From CAWFXC01 sp963819735 (GTDB taxonomy: Bacteria > Actinomycetota > Acidimicrobiia > IMCC26256 > DASPTH01): a stretch of DNA of 64,000 nucleotides. A program made the position numbers and the translations under genes. The notes below the pieces were generated by a model. It searched no databases, was not told the DNA's origin, and saw only the letters and a program-made list of their open reading frames with translations. The DNA lies in contig CAWFXC010000005.1 in assembly GCA_963819735.1 (NCBI GenBank), positions 310,001 to 374,000 on the forward strand, in the 5' to 3' direction. Shown here piece by piece: positions 20,191-28,946 of this stretch (position 1 is the stretch's first letter; the number at the start of each line of letters is the position of its first letter).

Positions 20191-21210
20191 ATGGAGCTCG
20201 ACGAGCGCAAGGCCGCGATCCTCCGAGCCATCGTGGAGGAGCACATCACCACCGCCCAGCCGGTGGGGTCGCAGACCATCGCGCGGTCTCGCGGTCTCGG
20301 GGTGTCGAGTGCCACGGTGCGCAACGAGATGACGGTGCTCGAGCGCGAGGGCTACATCGTCCAGCCGCACACCTCGGCCGGGCGGGTCCCCACCGATCGC
20401 GGCTACCGGTTCTTCGTCGACAGCTTCGACCACCAGCCCGGGCTCACGTCCTCGGCCCGGCGGGCCGTCTCCGACTTCTTCACCCTCTACACCTCCGCGC
20501 ACCGGGTGCTCGAAGACCTGCTCGCGGAAACCAGCCAGCTGCTCGCCCGCGTGAGCACGCACACCGCGGTGGTCGTCGGCCCGCACGCCGAATCGGCCAC
20601 GGTGCGGAGCGTGCAGCTGGTGAGCCTCCAGCCGTCGCTGGTCCTCGCGCTGGCCATCTTGTCGAACGGCAACGTCGAGAAGTGCGTCCTGCACCTCCCC
20701 GACGACGTCGACGACGCCACCCTCGCCACCGCGAGCGCGGTGCTCGATACCCAGCTCTCCGGATCGCGGTGGTCGCTGCTGCCGGTGCTCACCCCCGGGG
20801 CCGGTCCCGATGCCGACGGCCTGGCGCGCGAAGCGCGCGACGCGCTCTCGGCTCGCGGCGACCATGAAGTGGTGGAGCCGCTCTACGTGGGCGGCGCCAG
20901 CCGGCTCGCGGTCGATCAGGAATCGTTCCCCACGTCTACGAGCGCGGCGCGCCTCCTCGAGCTCCTGGAGCGTCAGGTCGAAGTCGTGTCGCTCGTGCAC
21001 AACCTGCTCGACCAGGGGCCGACGGTGCGCATCGGTTCGGAGAACCCGCTCGACGAGCTGCGCGACTGCTCGATCGTCGTCGCGCCATACCGCGTCGACG
21101 GCGAAGTGGCCGGTACCGTCGGGGTGCTGGGTCCGACGCGGATGGACTACCGCCAGGCCCTGGCCGCGGTCGAAGCCATCTCGCAACAACTCGGGAACGT
21201 CCTGTCGTGA
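20191..21210 (+). CDS. hrcA: heat-inducible transcription repressor HrcA
   Basis: HrcA represses heat-shock genes through CIRCE. The 339-residue protein has an N-terminal winged helix (AILRAIVEEHITTAQPVG, then SSATVRNEMTVLEREG, residues about 8-55) and the conserved YIVQPHTSAGRVPTDRGYRF that joins it to the GAF-like domain. The ATG directly follows the CIRCE element, and a -10-like TAGAAT lies 9 bases upstream, so the mRNA is probably leaderless. A GTG two codons earlier (20185) is possible. dnaJ follows after 18 bases and is therefore also under CIRCE control; grpE and dnaK are not in the window. Confidence 0.96.
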   Translation: MELDERKAAILRAIVEEHITTAQPVGSQTIARSRGLGVSSATVRNEMTVLEREGYIVQPHTSAGRVPTDRGYRFFVDSFDHQPGLTSSARRAVSDFFTLYTSAHRVLEDLLAETSQLLARVSTHTAVVVGPHAESATVRSVQLVSLQPSLVLALAILSNGNVEKCVLHLPDDVDDATLATASAVLDTQLSGSRWSLLPVLTPGAGPDADGLAREARDALSARGDHEVVEPLYVGGASRLAVDQESFPTSTSAARLLELLERQVEVVSLVHNLLDQGPTVRIGSENPLDELRDCSIVVAPYRVDGEVAGTVGVLGPTRMDYRQALAAVEAISQQLGNVLS

Positions 21211-21228
21211 TGGGAGTACGGGCGCGTC

Positions 21229-22356
21229 ATGGCTGACTACTACGAAGTCCTCGGTATCTCGCGCAACGCGACCGACGACGAGATCAAGCGCGCCTACCGG
21301 GCACTCGCGCGGCAGTACCACCCCGACAGCAATCCCGACGCCCCCGGCGCCGAGGACATGTTCAAAGAGGTCAACCTCGCCTACGAGACGCTGCGCGATC
21401 CCGAACGCCGTCGCCGCTACGACGTGTTCGGCGACGACGGCGGGCGCGCCGCGGCCGGAGGCCCCGGCGGTCCGGGGGGTCCCGGTGAGGCGTTCGGATT
21501 CGGCGACCTGTTCGACGCCTTCTTCGGCGGCGATCCCTTCGGCAACGGGCGCGGCCAGGCGGGCCCGCCCCGGGCGCCCGACGCCGAGGTCGTGGTCCAC
21601 CTCGACCTCGCCGGGGCCGCGTTCGGCACCACGGCAACGGTCGACGTCCGCCTGCCCGTCTCCTGCGAGCGCTGCGAGGGCTCGGGTTGCGAGCCCGGCA
21701 CCCACCCGGCGCGGTGCGAGGTCTGTGGTGGCGCGGGCGAGGTCCGCGAGGTCCGGCGCTCGATCCTCGGTCAGATCGTCACCGCGGCTCCGTGCGTGGC
21801 GTGCAGTGCAACCGGCAGTCGCATTCCTTCACCGTGCCGCGAGTGTCGCGGCGACGGGCGCGTGCGCGCGTCGCGCACCATCGACGTCGAGGTTCCCGCG
21901 GGAGTCGACGACGGTCAACGGCTGCGCCTCTCCGGTCGCGGTCCCGCCGCCCCACGCGGGGGAGTACCGGGCGATCTCTACGTCACCGTGCGGGTCGCGG
22001 TCGACGAGCGGTTCGAACGCCAGGGCGAAGACCTCCTGCACGTGCGCGCGATCGCGTTCACGCAGGCCGCGCTCGGCACGCACCTCGACGTCGAGACGCT
22101 CGAAGGCACCGAGGAGCTCATCATTCCTCCGGGCACCCAACCGGGTCACGTGTTCAAGTTGAAGGGGCGCGGTGTCCCCGCGTTGCGCGGCCGCGGCCGC
22201 GGCGATCTCCTCGTCCGGGTCGACGTCGAGGTTCCCTCGCACCTGTCGGCCGAGGAAGACGAATTGCTCCGGTCGCTCGCCGGCCTCCGCGGTGAGGACG
22301 TCGCCGCGCCGCAGGAGAAGGGTGTCTTCTCCCGCCTGCGCTCCGCCTTCCAGTAA
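21229..22356 (+). CDS. dnaJ: chaperone protein DnaJ
   Basis: The Hsp40 co-chaperone that stimulates DnaK ATPase. The 375-residue protein has the J domain (DYYEVLGISRNATDDEIK, with the HPD in QYHPDSNPD) at residues 1-70, a Gly/Phe-rich linker (GGPGGPGGPGEAFGFGD) and four CxxCxGxG-type zinc repeats (CERCEGSG, CEVCGGAG, CVACSATG, CRECRGDG). The C-terminal substrate-binding domain follows. The third zinc repeat is slightly degenerate (SATG). It is the second gene of the CIRCE-controlled operon and is followed by rsmE. Confidence 0.97.
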   Translation: MADYYEVLGISRNATDDEIKRAYRALARQYHPDSNPDAPGAEDMFKEVNLAYETLRDPERRRRYDVFGDDGGRAAAGGPGGPGGPGEAFGFGDLFDAFFGGDPFGNGRGQAGPPRAPDAEVVVHLDLAGAAFGTTATVDVRLPVSCERCEGSGCEPGTHPARCEVCGGAGEVREVRRSILGQIVTAAPCVACSATGSRIPSPCRECRGDGRVRASRTIDVEVPAGVDDGQRLRLSGRGPAAPRGGVPGDLYVTVRVAVDERFERQGEDLLHVRAIAFTQAALGTHLDVETLEGTEELIIPPGTQPGHVFKLKGRGVPALRGRGRGDLLVRVDVEVPSHLSAEEDELLRSLAGLRGEDVAAPQEKGVFSRLRSAFQ

Positions 22357-22375
22357 CCCGGTCGGAGCAACGCGC

Positions 22376-23152
22376 GTGGCCGGGTTCGCCGAACCGTCGG
22401 CCGCATTCCCCGCGGGCGTCGTCGCCACCGCGCACGTCTACGTCGAACGGCTCGACGATTCGATCGCGGTGTCCGGTGACGACGGCCACCACCTCCAACG
22501 AGCGCGTCGCGTCCGGCCCGGCGAGGTCATCACCGCGGGCGACGGCTACGGGCGCTGGCGCGTGTACCGCGTCGTGGCCGCGGCGTCGGGCGTGGTCGAG
22601 CTGCGCGCGACGTCGGCGTTGGCCCACGAGCCCGCGCTCGAACCGCGCCTGACGATCGCGTTCTCACTGACCAAGGGCGAGAAGCCGGAGCTCGTCGTGC
22701 AGAAGCTCACCGAGTTGGGCGTCGATCGGATCGTCGTCGTGCACGCCGCCCGGTCGGTCGTGCGGTGGGACGACGCCCGCGTCGCCGGCGCGATGGAACG
22801 CCTGGCGCGCGTCGCGCGGGGCACGGGCGCGCAGAGCCGCCGCGCACGCGTGCCGATGCTCGACGGTCCGGTCGCGCCCGCCGAGCTCGTCTCACACCCC
22901 GGGCTGCTGGTCGCGGCACCGGGCGGGCAACCCGCGCACGAGCTCGCGCCGCCGAACGAAGGTGAATGGGGCGGTGAATGGATGGTGGCGGTCGGACCCG
23001 AAGGCGGATTCGACCCGAGCGAGCTCGATGCGTTCGGCGCCGCACCCCGTATCGGGATCGGGCCGTTCGTCCTCCGCGCGGAGACTGCGGCGATCGCGGT
23101 TGCCGCGGCTTTGGTGGGGAGAAGGGCCTGGGGACCCACGCCAGAAAGATGA
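22376..23152 (+). CDS. rsmE: 16S rRNA (uracil-1498-N3)-methyltransferase
   Basis: RsmE methylates U1498 of 16S rRNA. The 258-residue SPOUT-family protein has an N-terminal PUA-like domain (HVYVERLDDSIAVSGDDGHH), then TKGEKPELVVQKLTELGVD and the knot motifs VGPEGGFDPSELDAF and FVLRAETAAIA at the C-terminus. The GTG 22376 follows GGAG. It lies 19 bases after dnaJ, the usual hrcA-dnaJ-rsmE order of actinobacteria. Confidence 0.94.
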   Translation: MAGFAEPSAAFPAGVVATAHVYVERLDDSIAVSGDDGHHLQRARRVRPGEVITAGDGYGRWRVYRVVAAASGVVELRATSALAHEPALEPRLTIAFSLTKGEKPELVVQKLTELGVDRIVVVHAARSVVRWDDARVAGAMERLARVARGTGAQSRRARVPMLDGPVAPAELVSHPGLLVAAPGGQPAHELAPPNEGEWGGEWMVAVGPEGGFDPSELDAFGAAPRIGIGPFVLRAETAAIAVAAALVGRRAWGPTPER

Positions 23153-23249
23153 CCGCAGAGAGTGGTGACTGGAGTCACTTTCTGATACCGTTCGCTCTGC
23201 GGGGCCGCCGAGCCAGGAGTGGCATCGCCGAGCAGGGCTGGGGAAGGCG

Positions 23250-23744
23250 TTGGAACAGTTCGAGGGTCGGCACATTGGCGAACGCCTCCGCGCGATTCGC
23301 CGCCAGAAGGGTTTGTCGCTTCACGACGTCGAAGCCCTCTCCGACCAGGAGTTCAAGGCCTCGGTTCTCGGCGCCTACGAGCGCGGTGAGCGGGCCATCT
23401 CGGTGCCGCGGCTCCTCCGCCTCGCCGAGCTGTACCGGGTCCCACCGGATCAACTGCTGCCCCGCGGGGGCCAAGACCTCGAGATCGATCTCACCGAACC
23501 GTCGGTGATCGCCGGGGAAGGCTTCACCATCGATCTCGTGCGGCTCCACGAGATCGACGACGAAGACGCCGCGGTGATCTCGCGCTACGCCGCCACGATC
23601 CAACTCCAGCGCCAAGACTTCAACGGCGAGATGCTCACCATCCGTCACGACGACCTCCGGGTCCTCGCCGCGGTCATGGGGCGCAGCCCCGAAGACCTCG
23701 GGAGCCGGCTCGACGAGCTCGGCTTGCGCGCCGTCACCACCTGA
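23250..23744 (+). CDS. BldD-like transcriptional regulator
   Basis: A DNA-binding regulator of 164 residues. The N-terminal XRE-type helix-turn-helix (ERLRAIRRQKGLSLHDVE, then KASVLGAYERGERAISVPRL) is very close to that of streptomycete BldD, including the whole SVLGAYERGERAISVPRL helix. BldD is a development regulator that dimerises on cyclic di-GMP; its C-terminal domain binds the nucleotide. The C-terminal half here (ISRYAATIQLQRQDFNGEM, then LGSRLDELGLR) is of similar length, but I cannot confirm the cyclic di-GMP ligands. The TTG at 23250 follows GGGGAAGG. It stands between rsmE and phoH. Confidence 0.8.
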   Translation: MEQFEGRHIGERLRAIRRQKGLSLHDVEALSDQEFKASVLGAYERGERAISVPRLLRLAELYRVPPDQLLPRGGQDLEIDLTEPSVIAGEGFTIDLVRLHEIDDEDAAVISRYAATIQLQRQDFNGEMLTIRHDDLRVLAAVMGRSPEDLGSRLDELGLRAVTT

Positions 23745-23821
23745 AGCCGCGAGCACCCCCCGTCTCGCGTCGTCCGGCGTCCCGCGTTGCGGCCCGGGTG
23801 CCCGGCTACGCTCTTCCTGAC

Positions 23822-24802
<981 letters not shown>

Positions 24803-24859
24803 ACGCAACGAGGAACGAGCTGCCGATCGCGGTGGCCCGTCGACGCGAGCAGGGCGAGA

Positions 24860-25360
24860 GTGTCCGTCTTCGCGTCTGACGAGCAGTCCACGATCGCGAT
24901 CGACCTGCCCCGCTGGCTGCGGTTGGCCCGCCTGGTGCTGGCCGAGGAGCGCGCGCCTGCCGACGCCGAGGTGTCGTTGATCTTCGTCGACGAAGAGGCG
25001 ATCTCCGATCTCAACGGGCGCTTCCTCGGCGGTACCGGCCCCACCGACGTCCTCGCCTTCCCGATCGACGACGACCACGTGCCGAGCGGCCGCCAGCCCG
25101 ACGTCGGCGGCCGGGGTCCCGGCGCGCCCGGCGATCCCGTCGACCCGCCGGTGGTGCTCGGCGACGTCGTGATCTGCCCGGCGGTGGCGATGCGCCAGGC
25201 GCCGGAGCACGCGGGCACCGTCGACGCCGAGCTCGCGCTGCTCGTCGTCCACGGGGTGCTCCATCTGCTGAACTACGACCACGCAGAGGAGCGCGAGGCG
25301 GAGACCATGCAACGCCGGGAACGAGAGCTGCTGGACCGCTTCCAGCAGCTCGAGGGCTGA
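24860..25360 (+). CDS. ybeY: endoribonuclease YbeY
   Basis: A zinc-dependent RNase for 16S rRNA maturation and ribosome quality control. It has 166 residues; the metal site HGVLHLLNYDH is complete (three His). FLGGTGPTDVLAFPI is the second family motif. A Gly/Pro-rich insertion of about 25 residues (after DDDHV) lies between them, as in other actinobacterial forms. GTG start. It lies between phoH and corB, the standard order. Confidence 0.94.
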   Translation: MSVFASDEQSTIAIDLPRWLRLARLVLAEERAPADAEVSLIFVDEEAISDLNGRFLGGTGPTDVLAFPIDDDHVPSGRQPDVGGRGPGAPGDPVDPPVVLGDVVICPAVAMRQAPEHAGTVDAELALLVVHGVLHLLNYDHAEEREAETMQRRERELLDRFQQLEG

Positions 25361-25378
25361 CACGGTGAGGAGTCCGCG

Positions 25379-26713
25379 GTGAACGGGGCCGACTGGGCGA
25401 TCGTCGCCGTCGTCGTCGTCCTGTTCGTCATCTCGATCTGGTTGGCGGCGGCGGAGACCGCGTTCGTCCGCATGAACCGCATCCGCGCCATCGCGCTCCA
25501 GGAAGAGGGCGGCAAGCGCGCCGACCATCTCGTCGACATGCTCGAGCACCCGGAGCAGACGCTCAACGTCGTGCTCCTCATGGTGCTGGTGTCGCAGCTC
25601 ACGTCGGCGACCCTGCTCGGCGTGCTGCTCGAAGGGCTCGCGGGCACGCTCGGCGTGGTCATCGGCATCGTGCTGCAGATCGTCCTGTTCTTCGTGGTGG
25701 GCGAAGTCGCACCGAAGACGTTCGCGGTGCAGCACACCGAACGCGCCACGCTCGCGGTCACGCCGGTGCTGTGGTTCCTCACCAACTTCGCGCCGCTGCG
25801 CTGGCTTTCGCGTCTGCTCATCGGCGTCGCCAACGTGGTGCTCCCGGGCAAGGGGCTGAAAGACGGCCCGTTCGTCACCGAGGAGGAGATCCGTACGATG
25901 GCCGACGTCGCGGCCAGCGAGGATGTCATCGAACGCGAGGAACGCCGGCTCATCCACTCGATCTTCGAGTTCGGCGACACCGTCGTGCGCGAGGTGATGC
26001 TCCCGCGTCCCGACATGGTGGCCGTCGACGCCGACGACACGATCGAGGAAGCGATCGATCGCGCCATCGAGCACGGGTACTCGCGGCTGCCCATCTGCGA
26101 AGACCACTCGACCGACGAGATCATCGGCCTCGTCTACCTCAAGGACCTCGTCCGGCGGTCCCGCGCCGGCGAAGGCGACCAACCGGTGCGGGTCGCGCTG
26201 CGGCCGGCGATCTTCGTGCCCGAGCAGAAGCGGGTGTCGGAGCTGCTCCGGGAGATGCGCACGAAGCAGTTCCACATGGCGATCGTGATCGACGAGCACG
26301 GCGGCACCGCCGGCCTCGTCACCCTCGAAGACCTGCTCGAGGAGATCGTGGGCGAGATCGCCGACGAGTACGACGTCGAGACGCCGGCGATCGAACGCCT
26401 GGCCGACGGCTCGCTGCGCGTGCCCGGCCGCACCCCGATCGACGAGGTCAGCGAAGCGTTGGGCATGGACCTCCCCGACACCGAGTGGGACACCGTGGCC
26501 GGGCTGGTGTTCAACCTCCTCGGACACGTTCCCGTCGACGGCGAGGTCGTCCGGTTCCAGGGCGTCGAGCTGCGCACCGAGCGGGTACAGGGCCGCCGCA
26601 TCGTGTCGGTGCGCATCCGCCGGTTGCCGTCCGCGGCCGGCGCCGAGGGCGACACCCGCGGCTCCGCCGACTCCAACAAACGCACGGTGGCCGACGCGCC
26701 TCTCTATGACTGA
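25379..26713 (+). CDS. CNNM/CBS-domain transporter (CorB/HlyC family)
   Basis: A membrane protein of 444 residues, probably a divalent-cation (Mg2+) transporter or regulator; old annotations call it hemolysin. The N-terminal CNNM domain has about four membrane segments (residues 1-140: DWAIVAVVVVLFVISIWLAA, LNVVLLMVLVSQLTSATLLG, VVIGIVLQIVLFFVVGEVAP). Then come two CBS domains (VMLPRPDMVAVDADDTIEEA, about 204-330) and a CorC_HlyC domain at the C-terminus (RLADGSLRVPGRTPIDEVSE). GTG 25379 follows GAGGAG. Its stop overlaps era by 8 bases. Confidence 0.88.
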   Translation: MNGADWAIVAVVVVLFVISIWLAAAETAFVRMNRIRAIALQEEGGKRADHLVDMLEHPEQTLNVVLLMVLVSQLTSATLLGVLLEGLAGTLGVVIGIVLQIVLFFVVGEVAPKTFAVQHTERATLAVTPVLWFLTNFAPLRWLSRLLIGVANVVLPGKGLKDGPFVTEEEIRTMADVAASEDVIEREERRLIHSIFEFGDTVVREVMLPRPDMVAVDADDTIEEAIDRAIEHGYSRLPICEDHSTDEIIGLVYLKDLVRRSRAGEGDQPVRVALRPAIFVPEQKRVSELLREMRTKQFHMAIVIDEHGGTAGLVTLEDLLEEIVGEIADEYDVETPAIERLADGSLRVPGRTPIDEVSEALGMDLPDTEWDTVAGLVFNLLGHVPVDGEVVRFQGVELRTERVQGRRIVSVRIRRLPSAAGAEGDTRGSADSNKRTVADAPLYD

Positions 26714-27623
26714 CTTCCGTTCGGGATTCGTCTCGCTGGTCGGGCGGCCCAACGTCGGCAAGTCCACACTGGTGAACCAGATCGTGGGAGCCAAGGTCGC
26801 CATCGTCTCCGACCGCCCGCAGACCACCCGAACGCAGATCCGGGGCGTCCGCACCACCGCCGCGTCGCAGCTCGTGCTGCTCGACACCCCCGGGATCCAC
26901 AAGCCGCGCACGCTGCTCGGTGAGCGCACCAACGACCGCGCGCTCGCGACGTTGGAAGAGGTCGACGTCGTGTGCTTCCTCGTTGAGGCGTCGTCGGTCA
27001 TCGGGCCCGGCGACCGGTTCATCGCCGGGTTGGTGCAGCGGGTCGCCACGCCCAAGATCCTCGTGGTGAGCAAGACCGACCTCGCCGATCGACGCGCCAT
27101 TGCCGAGCACCTCGCGGTGGCGGCCGGCGAGCTCGGCGAGTTCGACGCCTACGTGCCGTTGTCCGGTCTCACCGGTGAGGGCGTCGACGCGCTCGTCGGC
27201 GAGCTCGAGGCGAGGATGCCCGAGGGGCCGGAGTACTACCCGGGGGGAGTGGTCACCGACCAGCCCGAGACGTTCCTGGCCGCCGAGCTGGTGCGGGAGA
27301 AATTGCTGCGCGTCGCGCGCGACGAGCTGCCCCACTCGATCACGGTCGTCGCCGAGGAGATCGAACCCGGGGGCGACGAGCCGGGCGACGACCCCACCGC
27401 CGACGACGGCATCCTGCGCCTGCGGGTCCGCGTCCTGGTCGAGCGCGACTCGCAGAAGGGCATGGTGATCGGCAAGGGCGGTGCGATCATCAAGGAGGCC
27501 GGGACCCTGGCCCGGCAGGAGCTCGAGACGCTCCTCGGCACCCGCGTCTACCTGGAGACCTCGGTCAAGGTCGAGCGCGACTGGCAACGGCGCTCCCACG
27601 CCCTCGACCGCCTCGGGTACTGA
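26706..27623 (+). CDS. era: GTPase Era
   Basis: An essential GTPase that binds the 3' end of 16S rRNA during 30S assembly. In 305 residues it has G1 GRPNVGKSTL, G2/switch QTTRTQIRG, G3 DTPGIHK, G4 SKTD and a C-terminal KH domain (GMVIGKGGAIIKEAGTLARQ). The helical domain insertion (GDEPGDDPTADDG) before the KH domain is slightly longer than in E. coli. It overlaps the corB-like gene and ends the phoH-ybeY-corB-era run. Confidence 0.97.
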   Translation: MTDFRSGFVSLVGRPNVGKSTLVNQIVGAKVAIVSDRPQTTRTQIRGVRTTAASQLVLLDTPGIHKPRTLLGERTNDRALATLEEVDVVCFLVEASSVIGPGDRFIAGLVQRVATPKILVVSKTDLADRRAIAEHLAVAAGELGEFDAYVPLSGLTGEGVDALVGELEARMPEGPEYYPGGVVTDQPETFLAAELVREKLLRVARDELPHSITVVAEEIEPGGDEPGDDPTADDGILRLRVRVLVERDSQKGMVIGKGGAIIKEAGTLARQELETLLGTRVYLETSVKVERDWQRRSHALDRLGY

Positions 27624-27778
27624 CCGGCTCGTCACCGGCCTCGTCAGGGGCCCACGAGAATGAGGGCGCGATGAGGGCGTAGAAGTTGCTCCGCGCGAAG
27701 TTCGCCCATGTAGAGTGCCGACGCGCTGGGGATTCAGAGTCGACCGGCCCGGGGCTCACGGGTCGTTTGGAAGGGGAT

Positions 27779-28918
27779 ATGACGCCACGCCGCTCTGGGG
27801 GACGACGGCTGCTCTTGGCCGTCGCCGCCGCCCTGACGCTTGCGCTCGCCGGGTGCACGTCCGCCATCAAGAACAACGGGCAGAACTCCCTCCAACCGAG
27901 GAGTTCTCAGGCCGAGAAGATCTATTCGTTGTTCTGGCCGATCGGGATCATCGCGGCAGTCGTGGGCGTCCTCGTCGTCGGCGCCACCGTCTACCTGGCC
28001 CTGCGGTTCCGCTTTCGCCCCGGGAAGAACGAGAACCCGAAGCAGATCCACGGCAACACCAGGCTCGAGATCGGCTGGACCGTCATCCCCGCGCTGCTGC
28101 TCGCGATCATCGCGGTGCCGACGGTCGCCACCATCTTCGATCTGGCCAAGAACCCCGGCCCGAGCGCGCTGCAGGTCACGGTCGAGGGCAAGCAGTGGTG
28201 GTGGCAGTTCACCTACCCCGACGCCAAGGTCGTCACCGCCGACGAGATGATCATCCCCACCGGTCGCGACGTCCACCTCCACCTCACCGCGTGTGACGGC
28301 ACCGGCGCGGCCAAGACCTGCAACGTGATCCACAGCTTCTGGGTCCCCGAGCTGGCGGGCAAGACCGACGTCGTGCCCGGCCGCGACAACACCATGACGC
28401 TCTCGGCCGACAAACCGGGCACCTACCTCGGGGAGTGCGCGGAGTACTGCGGGCTGTCGCACGCCAACATGCGCTTCCGCGTGATCGCCATGACCCCTTC
28501 CGACTATCAACAGTGGCTCTCCGGCCAACAGGAGGGCCCGGTCACCCCGTTGTACGAGGCCGACGGCACCACCCCCGCGGGCGACACCCAGTCGCTCATC
28601 GTCAAGACCTTCCAGTGCACGAACTGCCACATCTTCGACAACTCGTCGAAGGCCGCCTACGGCCCGAACCTCACCCACCTGGCGAGCCGTACGGTGTTCG
28701 CGAGCGGCGCCTACCCGCTGAACCAGACCAACCTCGTCAACTGGTTGCTGAACGCACCGTCGATGATCCCGATGTCGTCGCAGGACTGCCGTGAGCCACC
28801 GGGGCAGGGGATCTGTGTCGGCATGCCGTCGTTCACCGAGAACACGCCCAAGGGCCTACCGGTCATGACCCATGCCCAGGCCGAGCAGATCGCCGAATTC
28901 CTCCTGGGACAGAAGTGA
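27779..28918 (+). CDS. ctaC: cytochrome c oxidase subunit II with fused cytochrome c (caa3 type)
   Basis: The electron-entry subunit of the terminal oxidase. A lipoprotein signal (LLLAVAAALTLALAGC, residues about 11-26) is followed by two membrane helices (about 55-80 and 101-123) and a cupredoxin domain with the CuA site (CAEYCGLSHANM, about 220-231). After a linker comes a cytochrome c domain with heme motif CTNCH (about 280-284) and a distal Met near MPSF. The fused heme domain makes it caa3-type and lets it accept electrons from a bc1 or c-type carrier. It heads the cluster ctaC-ctaD-ctaE-subunit IV-ctaG-cupredoxins. Confidence 0.94.
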   Translation: MTPRRSGGRRLLLAVAAALTLALAGCTSAIKNNGQNSLQPRSSQAEKIYSLFWPIGIIAAVVGVLVVGATVYLALRFRFRPGKNENPKQIHGNTRLEIGWTVIPALLLAIIAVPTVATIFDLAKNPGPSALQVTVEGKQWWWQFTYPDAKVVTADEMIIPTGRDVHLHLTACDGTGAAKTCNVIHSFWVPELAGKTDVVPGRDNTMTLSADKPGTYLGECAEYCGLSHANMRFRVIAMTPSDYQQWLSGQQEGPVTPLYEADGTTPAGDTQSLIVKTFQCTNCHIFDNSSKAAYGPNLTHLASRTVFASGAYPLNQTNLVNWLLNAPSMIPMSSQDCREPPGQGICVGMPSFTENTPKGLPVMTHAQAEQIAEFLLGQK

Positions 28919-28946
28919 GGATGCGCGTGCTGTCAGGAGCAAGCCG

